DNA of 64,000 bases, taken from contig NZ_CAJXWY010000014.1 in assembly GCF_913062725.1 (NCBI RefSeq), positions 1-64,000 of the forward strand, read 5' to 3'. This stretch comes from an uncultured Thiohalocapsa sp. (GTDB lineage: Bacteria; Pseudomonadota; Gammaproteobacteria; Chromatiales; Chromatiaceae). The position numbers and the translations under genes were made by a program. The notes below the pieces were generated by a model that saw only the letters and a program-made list of their open reading frames with translations, was not told the DNA's origin and searched no databases. Shown one piece after another: positions 46,990 through 55,587 of this stretch; position 1 is the first letter of the stretch; each line of letters begins with the position of its first letter.

Positions 46990-46998
46990 CAGGAACGC

Positions 46999-47037
46999 GC
47001 CGGCGCCGACGGGGCGCTCCGCCCCGTCGCTGCCGGC
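46999..47037 (+). other. Intercistronic hairpin after the binding-protein gene
   Basis: A strong stem, GACGGGGCG / CGCCCCGTC with loop CTC (47008-47028), is enclosed by outer arms GCCGGC / GCCGGC. It sits between the binding-protein stop and the permease start and has no T-run. Such structures often protect the upstream message, so that binding protein is made in excess over the membrane parts. This role is inferred from position. Confidence 0.5.
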
Positions 47038-47064
47038 GACATTCACCCGAGCCAAAAACGAGCC

Positions 47065-47895
47065 ATGCTGCAATCACTGAATGCACGCGCCTTACTGGTT
47101 TCGCTGGTGCTGCTGGTCGTCACCCTCGGCCTCTGGCAACTGAGTCACGAGTCCCCCGAAGTGGACACGGAGATGACCGAGTACGAGCGGCTCATGGGCG
47201 GTGCCGACCAAGAAGCCCGGGTACCGCCGCCATCACAGGTCATTGGCCTTGCGGTGGAAGAGCTGTCGAACCCATTCTATGACGCCGGCCCCAACGACAA
47301 AGGTATCGGCATCCAGCTGGGCTACTCCATCTACCGCGTGCTCACGGGCTTTGGCCTTGCGGCACTGCTGGCTATCCCCCTGGGCTTCCTGATCGGCATG
47401 TCGCCGCTGATGTACAAGGCTTTGAACCCGTTCATCCAGATCCTGAAGCCCATTTCGCCGCTGGCCTGGATGCCCCTGGCGCTTTTCATCATCAAGGACT
47501 CCGAGACCTCGTCCATCTTCGTGATCTTCATCTGCTCCATCTGGCCCATGCTGATCAACACCGCCTTCGGTGTGGCCGGCGTGCGCAAAGACTGGGTCAA
47601 TGTCGCGCGCACCCACGAGCTGACACCCATGAGCACCGCTTTCCAGGTGATCCTGCCGGCGGCGGCGCCTACCATTCTGACCGGCATGCGCATCAGCATC
47701 GGCATCGCGTGGCTCGTCATCGTCGCCGCGGAAATGCTCGTCGGCGGCACCGGCATCGGCTACTACGTCTGGAACGAGTGGAACAACCTGGACCTCACCA
47801 GTGTGATCTTCTCCATTCTGATGATCGGCATCGTCGGCATGCTGCTGGATATGGCGCTCGCCAGCGCCACCCGCCTCGTGCAGTACCAGGAGTGA
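47065..47895 (+). CDS. ABC transporter permease, NitT/TauT type
   Basis: The 276-residue inner-membrane protein has an N-terminal helix (LLVSLVLLVVTLGLWQL), then a periplasmic segment and five more helices. The EAA loop that contacts the ATPase reads VARTHELTPMSTAFQVILPAAAPTILTGMRI. It belongs to the nitrate/sulfonate/bicarbonate permease group. Its stop is five bases before the ATPase start, and the ATPase ribosome site (AGGAG) lies inside its last codons, so the two are coupled. Confidence 0.93.
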   Translation: MLQSLNARALLVSLVLLVVTLGLWQLSHESPEVDTEMTEYERLMGGADQEARVPPPSQVIGLAVEELSNPFYDAGPNDKGIGIQLGYSIYRVLTGFGLAALLAIPLGFLIGMSPLMYKALNPFIQILKPISPLAWMPLALFIIKDSETSSIFVIFICSIWPMLINTAFGVAGVRKDWVNVARTHELTPMSTAFQVILPAAAPTILTGMRISIGIAWLVIVAAEMLVGGTGIGYYVWNEWNNLDLTSVIFSILMIGIVGMLLDMALASATRLVQYQE

Positions 47896-47900
47896 CGACC

Positions 47901-48881
47901 ATGACCGAGCCACATTTTCTTGAGGTCAAGCACCTAGCCAAGCGCTTCGGGACCGATCACGGCGAGCTCACCGTCTTCGATGACGTCAGCTTCGGCCTCG
48001 ACAAGGGCGAGTTCGTCTGCATCATCGGCCATTCGGGCTGCGGTAAATCGACCATTCTCAACGTCCTCGCCGGACTCGATTCGCCCAGCGGCGGCGAGGT
48101 CTACATGGCGGGCAAGGAGGTCCGCGGGCCGTCGCTGGAGCGCGGCGTGGTGTTTCAGAACTATTCGTTGCTGCCCTGGCGCTCGGCGCTCAGCAATGTG
48201 GAGTTCGGCGTGCGCGCGCGCTTTCCCGGCTGGAGCAAATCCCAGGTGCGCGAGCACAGCCTTCAGTACCTGCACATGGTGGGCCTCAAGGACGGCGCCG
48301 AGCACCGCAAGCCCGCCGCCCTCTCCGGCGGCATGCGCCAGCGCGTGTCCATCGCCCGCGCCTTCGCCACCCAGCCCCAGCTGCTGCTGCTCGACGAGCC
48401 CTTCGGCGCCCTCGATGCCCTCACCCGCGGCACCATCCAGGACGAGCTCCTCAAGATCTGCACCGAGACCCACCAGACCGTCTTCATGATCACCCACGAT
48501 GTGGATGAAGCGATCCTGCTGGCCGACCGCATCCTGCTCATGACCAACGGGCCCTTCGCGCGGGTCGCCGAGTCCGTGAAAGTCAGCATCGAGCGCCCGC
48601 GGGATCGGACCACCATTGTCCACGACCCGGGCTACTACCCCATCCGCACCCATCTGGTGGACTTCCTGGTGTCGCGCTCACGCGAGCTGTCCGAGCGCGA
48701 CGATGCGGTGCGCGATGCGGGCCACAGCCGTGAGGCGCGCGCCCAGGCCCTGGCGCCGGTGGACGTGGACCCGGCGGCGGAGGCCCGTGCCCGGGCCGCC
48801 GGCGAAGCTCCGCCCGAGGCGCTCAGGACGTTGCACAGCACACCGGCGGCGGCGCCGCTCAAGGCCGTCAACGGCCGCTGA
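47901..48881 (+). CDS. ABC transporter ATP-binding protein, NitT/TauT type
   Basis: The 326-residue ATPase has Walker A GHSGCGKST (about 43-51), the signature LSGGMRQR, Walker B LLLLDEPFGALD and the switch His in MITHDVDEA. After the normal domain (about 265 residues) an Ala/Arg-rich tail of about 60 residues is added (SRSRELSERDD...). It powers the importer formed with the two preceding genes. ATG 47901 is preceded by AGGAG. The COG0523 GTPase gene begins 43 bases downstream on the same strand. Confidence 0.94.
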   Translation: MTEPHFLEVKHLAKRFGTDHGELTVFDDVSFGLDKGEFVCIIGHSGCGKSTILNVLAGLDSPSGGEVYMAGKEVRGPSLERGVVFQNYSLLPWRSALSNVEFGVRARFPGWSKSQVREHSLQYLHMVGLKDGAEHRKPAALSGGMRQRVSIARAFATQPQLLLLDEPFGALDALTRGTIQDELLKICTETHQTVFMITHDVDEAILLADRILLMTNGPFARVAESVKVSIERPRDRTTIVHDPGYYPIRTHLVDFLVSRSRELSERDDAVRDAGHSREARAQALAPVDVDPAAEARARAAGEAPPEALRTLHSTPAAAPLKAVNGR

Positions 48882-48924
48882 GTCAACCGCCCGAACGCAC
48901 AACACGCACACCACTGGACCAACC

Positions 48925-50349
48925 ATGACCGCATCCTGCGCCCTGGAGCGCGAGGGCTTTGCGCCCCGCACCGAACCCGATCCCACGACGGGAGCCAGCG
49001 ATCCGCGCGTCCCCGTCACCGTGCTCACCGGCTTCCTGGGGGCCGGCAAGACCACGCTGCTGAACCGCATTCTGACCGAGCAGCATGGCCATCGCATCGC
49101 CGTCATCGAGAACGAATACGGCGAAATTGGCATCGACCACGAGTTGGTGGTGCAGACCGACGAAGAAATCTTCGAGATGAACAACGGCTGCATCTGCTGC
49201 ACGGTGCGCGGGGATCTGATCCGCATCCTCGCCCGCCTGATGCGCCGCAAGCACAAGTTCGAGCGCATCATCATCGAGACCACCGGCATGGCCGACCCGG
49301 GCCCGGTGGCGCAGACCTTCTTCATGGACGAGGAGATGAAGGCCAAGCTCCGGCTCGACGCCATCGTCACCCTGGTGGACGCCAAGCATGTATCCCAGCA
49401 CCTGGATGACTCCGACGAATGCCGCGCCCAAATTGCCTCCGCGGACATCCTGCTGCTGAACAAGGCGGATCTGGTATCACCGGCGGCGCTTTCGGCGCTG
49501 GAGCAGCGGGTGCGGGGCATGAATCGTCTGGCCCGAATACAGGCCACCGAGCACGGCGGCATCGACTTGGCCAGGGTGCTCGACGTCCGCGCTTTCGACC
49601 TCGATGCCCGCGCCACCGAGACGCCGGCGTTTCTGCAGGAAGAGTTGCCCTTCGAATGGGCCGGGCTCTACGACCTGGCGCCCGGGACCTATGATCTGGT
49701 GCTGGCCGGCGGCCCCGATCCCGCCATCGATCTGGTGCTCGCCGGCCCGGGCCTGGAGCATGAATCCATGCTCACGGACTGGAAGCGGCGCAGCATCCTG
49801 CTCTACTCCGGCGCCGCCGACACCCGCAGCGGCAGCCCCGACGACGCCCCGGCCGAGCCCGGCGAGACCCTGTATCGGCTCAGTGTCGATGAGACCGACG
49901 GCGCCCGGCTGCGACTGAGCATCCCATCCGCCGGCCGCTATGTGCTGCTCACCCAGCACCTGCCGGAAGAATTCGACCTGCGGCTGACCGACGCCGACGG
50001 CGCCCTGCTGGCACCGGTGGCCGAGCACCGTTATGCGAGCCCCCACGAGCATGACGACAGCGTCGGCTCGGTGGGCGTGCGCGGCGGCGAGCTGGATCCG
50101 AGCCGCTTCGAGCAGTGGATCACCAACCTGCTGCGTACCCGGGGCCCGGACATCTTCCGCACCAAGGGCGTGCTGGCTTTCCGCGACCGGCCGAACCGCT
50201 TCGTCTTCCAGGGCGTGCACATGCTCTTCGACGGCGATGACGGCAAGCCCTGGGGCGACGCCGAGCCGCGCGGCAGCGAGCTGGTGTTCATCGGTCGCAA
50301 CCTGGACCGCGCCGAGCTGACAGCGGGACTCAGCTGGTGCTCGGCCTGA
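48925..50349 (+). CDS. COG0523 (CobW/P47K) GTPase with a large inserted domain
   Basis: The 474-residue protein has the G3E P-loop GFLGAGKTT (36-44), the metal-binding CxCC motif GCICC (88-92), ETTG and NKAD (179-182). The CobW C-terminal domain (about 380-474) ends the protein. Between them lies a domain of about 140 residues (about 236-375), beta-rich in pattern (WAGLYDLAPGTYDLVLAG), followed by His residues in HRYASPHEHDD. Family members are metal chaperones for Zn or Co enzymes such as nitrile hydratase and thiocyanate hydrolase. It follows the ABC genes and overlaps the WD40 gene by 13 bases. The client enzyme is not in the window. Confidence 0.92.
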   Translation: MTASCALEREGFAPRTEPDPTTGASDPRVPVTVLTGFLGAGKTTLLNRILTEQHGHRIAVIENEYGEIGIDHELVVQTDEEIFEMNNGCICCTVRGDLIRILARLMRRKHKFERIIIETTGMADPGPVAQTFFMDEEMKAKLRLDAIVTLVDAKHVSQHLDDSDECRAQIASADILLLNKADLVSPAALSALEQRVRGMNRLARIQATEHGGIDLARVLDVRAFDLDARATETPAFLQEELPFEWAGLYDLAPGTYDLVLAGGPDPAIDLVLAGPGLEHESMLTDWKRRSILLYSGAADTRSGSPDDAPAEPGETLYRLSVDETDGARLRLSIPSAGRYVLLTQHLPEEFDLRLTDADGALLAPVAEHRYASPHEHDDSVGSVGVRGGELDPSRFEQWITNLLRTRGPDIFRTKGVLAFRDRPNRFVFQGVHMLFDGDDGKPWGDAEPRGSELVFIGRNLDRAELTAGLSWCSA

Positions 50350-51479
50350 CCGCCCCCTTGCGAACCCTGCTCGAGCAGCGCTGGCGGCGGCAACTGCCGG
50401 AGGCGGTGAGCGCCCTGCGCTGGCGGCCCGCCGGCTGGAGCCATGGCGCCGGCGAGGCACTGCTCGCCGCCAGCGCCGATGGATGGATCCGCTGCCATGC
50501 CGGCATGGACGGTCACGAGCATCTCGCCTGGCAGGCGCACGATGGTGGTATCACCGACCTCTGCCTGAGACCAACGCCGCCGCAGTCCGACCAGGACTTG
50601 TCTGCGGTGCTCGCCAGTGCGGGCGAGGACGGTCGGGTCGAGCTCTGGAACGCCCGCGGCGGCTCGGTGGCAACTCTCGCCGAGGAAGCGAGCTGGGTCG
50701 AGCACCTGGCTTGGACCCGGGACGGCCGACTGCTGGCCGCGGCCGCCGGGCGCAGCATCCACCTCTGGCGGGACGAGGAGTCCCTGGGCTTTTGGTACGA
50801 CGCCAACCGCTCGATCTTGGCGCTGGCCTGGGCGCCCGACGGCAAACGCCTGGCCACCGCCGCCAACAAGGGACTGTACCTGTGGCGGGTGGGCGGTGAG
50901 GCGCCGGTGCAATTGCTGCAGTTCCCCGGCGCGCCCGTGGTGCTCGGCTGGCGCCCGGACGGCAAGGCACTCGCCGTCGGCACCCAGGACGGCTTCCTCC
51001 AGGTGTGGCGGCAGTCCGGTCGCAGCCGGGGCACACGGAAAGCCGGTGGCTCGTCTGCGCTCACCATGCGTGGCTATCCGGCCAAAGTCAGCTGCCTGCA
51101 ATGGCACCCGACCCGCTCCCGGGTCGCCACCGCCGGTGGTCAGGACCTGGTGCTCTGGGATATCCCGGCCGCGGGCGAAGGCAAGCCGACACCGCTGCGG
51201 CTGCATCGAACCGCGGTCACGGTGCTCACCTACGCCCCGGACGGAACCCTGCTCGCCTCCGGCGACCGAGACGGGCGGGTGTGCATCTGGTCCGATGACG
51301 GCGCACCGCTCCAGTCCCTGAGCCTGAACGCCGAAGTGGCCTGTGCCGTCTGGAGCGGCGACGGGTCCGCCATCGCCTTCGGCTGCACCGACGGTGCTGT
51401 CACGGTACTGGACATCACCGCCGCCGCCCGGACCGATGACCAGCCTGTGGCACGGTCAGCCGCAACCGGTGGCCACTGA
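50337..51479 (+). CDS. WD40-repeat beta-propeller protein
   Basis: The 380-residue protein has at least seven WD-type blades, each ending in motifs such as DGRVELWNARG, GRSIHLWRDEE, NKGLYLWRVGG, DGFLQVWRQSG, GQDLVLWDIPA and DGRVCIWSDDG. No signal peptide is seen, so it is probably a cytosolic scaffold. It starts at GTG 50337, inside the last codons of the COG0523 gene, which implies translational coupling and possibly a physical complex with that GTPase. No enzyme motif is present. Confidence 0.88.
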   Translation: MLGLTAPLRTLLEQRWRRQLPEAVSALRWRPAGWSHGAGEALLAASADGWIRCHAGMDGHEHLAWQAHDGGITDLCLRPTPPQSDQDLSAVLASAGEDGRVELWNARGGSVATLAEEASWVEHLAWTRDGRLLAAAAGRSIHLWRDEESLGFWYDANRSILALAWAPDGKRLATAANKGLYLWRVGGEAPVQLLQFPGAPVVLGWRPDGKALAVGTQDGFLQVWRQSGRSRGTRKAGGSSALTMRGYPAKVSCLQWHPTRSRVATAGGQDLVLWDIPAAGEGKPTPLRLHRTAVTVLTYAPDGTLLASGDRDGRVCIWSDDGAPLQSLSLNAEVACAVWSGDGSAIAFGCTDGAVTVLDITAAARTDDQPVARSAATGGH

Positions 51480-51800
51480 CGACATGCTCTGTGCCCGGCG
51501 TAGAGCGATGTCCGGCGCCAGCCCCGGCGTGCAGAGCGGCGGCCGGCGGGCGTTGCGACAGCCGCGATGCGGTCATCAAGGCTACAGCGCCAACATCCAG
51601 TCGGCAAAATCCGAAAATCCAGATGGGACGGGTCGACAAGTGCGTCGCACGACGCCGAGTCAACCAGAACAACGACACCCTGAGAGCGGCCAGAGGACAG
51701 CGGATACATCCCGCCTCAAGACGTCAAGACACCATGCGCCAGCCATGGCAACGGTCCCCGAAACCGCGCACAAAACCCCAACCCCCGAGGTAACTCGACC
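51480..51800. other. 321-bp intergenic region before the HupE/UreJ-type gene
   Basis: There is no supported gene here and no recognisable riboswitch; I looked for cobalamin and Ni/Co type motifs by eye. The stretch is less GC-rich near 51595-51625 (TCGGCAAAATCCGAAAATCC), which may mark a promoter. A CGAGG ribosome site lies about ten bases before ATG 51801. Confidence 0.5.
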
Positions 51801-52454
51801 ATGAGCCAATCCGCCCCTACTGCGCCTGTCAATGGACTCATCGCCCGCAGCACCACCGCCACCGCCGGCCTCCTGGCGGCGGCACCGGTGCTGGCACACC
51901 ATCCCATGGGAGGCATGACACCCGAGACCCTGACCCAGGGCCTGCTCTCGGGTCTGGGCCATCCCATCATCGGCATCGACCACTTCGCGTTCCTGGTGGT
52001 GGCGGCCCTGTTGGCCTTCAGTGCCGCCGGTCTCGTCCGCTGGCTGCTGCCGCTGGCGTTCATCGGCGGCACCGTCGCCGGCACCCTGATCCATGTGCAG
52101 GCGCTCGGTATCCCCGCCGCAGAGCTGCTGGTGGCCGTGAGCGTGCTGGCCGGGGGCGCCCTGGTGGTATCCGGGCGCAGGCTCGGCGCCGGCGCCCTGG
52201 CGCTGTTGCTGGCGGGCGCCGGCATTTTCCACGGCTACGCCTATGGCGAGGCCATCATCGGCGCCGAGCAGGCCGTCTTGGGCAGTTATCTCGTCGGCTT
52301 TGCACTGATCCAGTACGCGGTCATCGCAGGCCTGCTGTTCGGCCTCAACCATCTCGCCGCCCGCTCCGAGGCCAAGACGGTCACACTGATCCGCGGCGCC
52401 GGACTGGGCGCCCTGGCCGTGGGCGGACTGTTCCTGGTGACCGGCCTCGTCTGA
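51801..52454 (+). CDS. HupE/UreJ-family Ni/Co permease
   Basis: The 217-residue membrane protein has an N-terminal signal-like helix followed by AHHPMGGMTP and then about six helices. The family signature HPxxGxDH is present as GHPIIGIDHFAF, and FHGYAYGEA is also typical. HupE/UreJ proteins move nickel or cobalt for hydrogenase, urease or Co enzymes. No hydrogenase or urease gene is nearby, but the COG0523 metallochaperone 1.4 kb upstream points to metal supply for some other enzyme. The start is ATG 51801. Confidence 0.9.
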   Translation: MSQSAPTAPVNGLIARSTTATAGLLAAAPVLAHHPMGGMTPETLTQGLLSGLGHPIIGIDHFAFLVVAALLAFSAAGLVRWLLPLAFIGGTVAGTLIHVQALGIPAAELLVAVSVLAGGALVVSGRRLGAGALALLLAGAGIFHGYAYGEAIIGAEQAVLGSYLVGFALIQYAVIAGLLFGLNHLAARSEAKTVTLIRGAGLGALAVGGLFLVTGLV

Positions 52455-52644
52455 GCCGGCAACCGCCCCATCCGCACGGCGTCCCCGCCAGGGATGGCGG
52501 TCTCAAGCCGGTCCAGGCCGGTCTCCCCCACGCAGATCAAACCCTTTGCCCGCGGCGCGTTTCTGCGCGCCGCCCGGGTCTTCCTTGCTTGACGAAGGGC
52601 TCCAACCAAAGCCCCGGACCCAAGCCCAGCACGAGCGCAGTACC

Positions 52645-53505
52645 ATGCACGAGAACACCCTCATCTCCCCCGAGCAGCTCCAAACACTGATGACCTCCCT
52701 GCCCACGGTCGTCATCGACACCCGCGCCCCCGGCGCCTACGCCAAGGGCCACATCCCGGGCGCCGTCAACATCCACGAGATCTTCACCTATCTCGCCACG
52801 TCAGACACCGAGGGCATGGCCACACTCAAGGGCAAGTTCGCCGAGGCCTTCGGTGCCGCCGGACTCTCCGGCGAGGAAGTCGCCGTGCTCTATGAAGACA
52901 CCATGAACTCCGGGTACGGCCAGTCCTGCCGCGGCTATTTCCTGCTCAAGTACCTGGGCTACCCCAAGGCCGTCGTGCTGCACGGCGGCTACCAGGCGTG
53001 GCTGCACGACGGCTACGAGACCAGCACCGAGGTCGTCACCCCGCAGCCCAAGACCTTCCCCGTCGACGACGGCGCCGCCGAGATCATGCTGGACAAGGAC
53101 GCCATGCTGAAGGCGCTCGAAGACCCGTCCATCATCAAGCTCGATGTTCGCGACGTGGACGAGTGGGTGGGGATCAGCTCAAGCCCCTACGGCGTCGATT
53201 TCTGCCCCCGCAAGGGTCGACTGCCCGGCGCCAAGTGGCTGGAGTGGTATCGTGTGATGAAGCCGGGTGATGATGTGCCCGTGTTCAAGACCAAAGACGA
53301 GCTCGCCGCCGAGTTCCAGAGTGTCGGCATCAAAGCAAGCTCCAAGGTCTACCTCTACTGCTTCAAGGGCGCCCGCGCCTCCAATACCTACGTGGCGCTG
53401 AAAGAGGCCGGCGTGGAGGATGTCGGCATCTACTTCGGCTCCTGGAACGAGTGGTCGCGGGACCCGTCGCTGCCCATCGATGACAGTCGGCCGACGCTGA
53501 GTTGA
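52645..53505 (+). CDS. Tandem rhodanese-domain sulfurtransferase
   Basis: The 286-residue protein has two rhodanese domains. The N-terminal one (about 8-125) has the structural motifs VVIDTRAPGAYAKGHIPGAVNI and VVLHGGYQAW, but no Cys at the usual active-loop start (YEDTMNSG), so it is probably non-catalytic. The C-terminal domain (about 145-275) has active-site C239 in the loop CFKGARAS. Such enzymes move sulfane sulfur between thiosulfate, thiols and cyanide. No signal peptide is seen, so it is cytosolic. It is the last plus-strand gene of the block starting at 45490, 190 bases after the HupE-type gene. Confidence 0.92.
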   Translation: MHENTLISPEQLQTLMTSLPTVVIDTRAPGAYAKGHIPGAVNIHEIFTYLATSDTEGMATLKGKFAEAFGAAGLSGEEVAVLYEDTMNSGYGQSCRGYFLLKYLGYPKAVVLHGGYQAWLHDGYETSTEVVTPQPKTFPVDDGAAEIMLDKDAMLKALEDPSIIKLDVRDVDEWVGISSSPYGVDFCPRKGRLPGAKWLEWYRVMKPGDDVPVFKTKDELAAEFQSVGIKASSKVYLYCFKGARASNTYVALKEAGVEDVGIYFGSWNEWSRDPSLPIDDSRPTLS

Positions 53506-53515
53506 TGGACCTCAT

Positions 53516-53548
53516 CCCCGGGGCGCCGGCTTCGGCCGGACGCCGGGG
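53516..53548. terminator. TTCG-loop hairpin between convergent operons
   Basis: The stem CCGGC-TTCG-GCCGG is extended by GGCG/CGCC and CCCC/GGGG with small bulges. It lies ten bases after the rhodanese stop and 83 bases after the end of the convergent antiporter operon. There is no clear T-run, so it may act as a Rho-aided or bidirectional terminator. Confidence 0.5.
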
Positions 53549-53631
53549 CCCGCAGCGCTTGCGCGGCGTTCACCGCCTTCAGCCCCCCAACCCGCCATAA
53601 CCGACACCCGCGAGACCGCGGGCATCCCCCG

Positions 53632-55323
53632 TCAGAGCAGGTAAAGCAGCAATGTGAACCCCAGCATCAGTGCCACCCAGAGCACCATGCTGCCGGTGGG
53701 CCAGGTGCGGGCGAGGATGCCATGGGGGCCGTGATGGGTATAGAGCAGGCGGATCTGCCGTCGCGCCCAGCCCAGGGCCTGCGCTTCCAGCCGGTCGCGG
53801 GCCTCCGCCGTGCGCCCGGTGAATTCTTCCGCCAGCGCATGCAGGAATTTGCGGTAGAACCAGTCGAAGTCGAGGCTGATGGTGAGGGTGCGCTTCATCT
53901 GCGTCAGCAGCACGAAGAAGGCAAAGCCGGCGAACAACAAGAGCTGCAGCTGACTCACCACGTGCTCGACGGTGTAGGCCTGGTAGTCCACCGGATACGG
54001 CAGGATCGCGTAGAGGGGAGCCGGAAACAGCCCCAGGCCGATGCACAGCACCGAGAAGATGGTCATGGCCCGACGCGTTTCGATGGGCGGCTCCGGCGGG
54101 CGCAGGCCCGAGTCCTTCTGGAAGAAGACGAACCAGGGAAACTTGATGCCGGCGTGCAGGAAGACGCCGGCGGAGGCCGCCAGCAACAGCAGCCAGACCA
54201 CCAGCAGCCCCTCATGGGCCGCCGCCGCCGTCTCCAGGGATTTGGTCACGAAGCCTGATGTGAACGGGAACGCCGAGATGGCCAGGGCGCCGATGATGCC
54301 GTGCATGGCCGTGCGCGGCATGGTCTGGAACAGCCCACCCAGGTCCGTGCACTTGCGCTTGCCGGTCATCATCAGCACACCGCCGGCGGACATGAGCAGC
54401 AGGGCCTTGTAGATGATGTGCGCAAAGGCATGCGCCGCCGCGCCGTTCAGCGCCAGCTCGGTGCCGATGCCGATGGCACAGACCATGAAGCCCACCTGGT
54501 TGACGATGCTGTAGGCCAGGATGCGGCGCATGTCGTTCTCGAGCAGCGCGTAGAGAATGCCGTAGAACACCATGTACAGGCCGATCCAGATCAGGATGTC
54601 GGCGCCCGGAAACATCACCAGCAACGCGAACACGGCGGTCTTGGTGGTGAAGGCGGACAGAAACACCGTGCCGCTCGGCGAGGCCTCCGGATAGGCATCG
54701 GCGATCCAGGCCGACAGCGGCGGCGCGCCGGCGTTCACCAGGATGCCGATGAGCATCAGCACCGTGCCCAGGCTATTGGGTGAGAGAGCCTCGACGGCCA
54801 GGCTGCCGGTGGCCGTCCAATGGGCGATGATGCCGGCCATGAGCACGACACCGCCGAGCAAATGCACCAGCAGGTAGCGCAACGCGGCGCGGCCGGCGGC
54901 ATCGGTGCCGGCGGCGAAGATGACCGCCGTGGAGCCGATGGCCATCAGCTCCCAGAAGATGAACAGGGTTACCAGATCGCCGGCGAAGGTGACGCCGATG
55001 GCCGAGCCGGCATAGACATAAGCCGCCACCAACTCCAGCGTGCGCGCCTGATGCATGGCGTAGAGCCCGCCGACGAAGGCCATGAGCGCAAACACCGTGG
55101 CGAACAGCCGGCCCTCGGCGCTCGCGTGCACCGGATCGAGCTGGACATCCAGAAAGCCTGCGGGCAACGCCGCGCCGTCCGGCACCAGCCAGACCAGCGC
55201 CAGCGTCAAGAGCGGCAAGCCGAGCAGCAGGCTGCGGCGCGCGCTGCCGCGCAAGGCCGGAATGAACAACGCCCCCAGCACCATGACCAGCGCCGGGGGC
55301 AGCGGCGGCATGAGGTCAATCAT
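53632..55323 (-). CDS. Mrp/NuoL-M-N-type ion-translocating subunit (third, distal copy)
   Basis: The 563-residue membrane protein has about 14 helices with the proton-conducting antiporter core: FIFWELMAIGSTAVIF (Glu in helix 5), HLLGGVVLMAG, LSAFTTKTAVFALL (Lys in helix 7), NDMRRILAYSIVNQVGFM and HAFAHIIYKALLLMSAGG. It ends in an extra soluble helix and a last membrane segment. It is the last gene of the antiporter operon, so it may be a further ion channel of the complex. Its start overlaps the small membrane gene by eight bases. Confidence 0.9.
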   Translation of the reverse strand: MIDLMPPLPPALVMVLGALFIPALRGSARRSLLLGLPLLTLALVWLVPDGAALPAGFLDVQLDPVHASAEGRLFATVFALMAFVGGLYAMHQARTLELVAAYVYAGSAIGVTFAGDLVTLFIFWELMAIGSTAVIFAAGTDAAGRAALRYLLVHLLGGVVLMAGIIAHWTATGSLAVEALSPNSLGTVLMLIGILVNAGAPPLSAWIADAYPEASPSGTVFLSAFTTKTAVFALLVMFPGADILIWIGLYMVFYGILYALLENDMRRILAYSIVNQVGFMVCAIGIGTELALNGAAAHAFAHIIYKALLLMSAGGVLMMTGKRKCTDLGGLFQTMPRTAMHGIIGALAISAFPFTSGFVTKSLETAAAAHEGLLVVWLLLLAASAGVFLHAGIKFPWFVFFQKDSGLRPPEPPIETRRAMTIFSVLCIGLGLFPAPLYAILPYPVDYQAYTVEHVVSQLQLLLFAGFAFFVLLTQMKRTLTISLDFDWFYRKFLHALAEEFTGRTAEARDRLEAQALGWARRQIRLLYTHHGPHGILARTWPTGSMVLWVALMLGFTLLLYLL

Positions 55324-55576
55324 CGTAATAGTCGTCCGGACGCTTCAGGAAGATACCCAGCACTTTGGCCGCGACCACCATGGCGGCGCAGGTGGCAAAG
55401 CCATACCAGGCATAGAAGCCGACACCGGCATCGAGCCGGAAGTCCGTGCCCGGAAAATGGGCATGGTGATGCACGAACAGCTCCGGCAGCAGTACCAATC
55501 CCAGGATCAGGTATTGGATCAGCCAGAGCTTGCCCCGGTTTTGCTTGCGGTACAGCCAGTGTGTCTGCGCTGACAT
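55316..55576 (-). CDS. Small membrane protein inside the antiporter operon
   Basis: The 86-residue product has two hydrophobic helices (LIQYLILGLVLLPELFV and FYAWYGFATCAAMVVAAKVLGIFL), a His cluster between them (HHHAHFPGTDFRLDAG) and an acidic end (KRPDDYYDD). It lies 11 bases after one NuoL/M-like gene and overlaps the next, so it is translated with the complex. It is not a canonical Mrp subunit. It may be an accessory subunit; the His/Asp-rich loop could bind a metal. Confidence 0.8.
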   Translation of the reverse strand: MSAQTHWLYRKQNRGKLWLIQYLILGLVLLPELFVHHHAHFPGTDFRLDAGVGFYAWYGFATCAAMVVAAKVLGIFLKRPDDYYDD

Positions 55577-55587
55577 GGCGGATCACC

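Noticed and set aside
51480-51800. Possible cobalamin or Ni/Co riboswitch before the HupE-type gene
   Set aside because: No B12-box or Ni/Co core motif could be recognised by eye; the region lacks the expected conserved helices.
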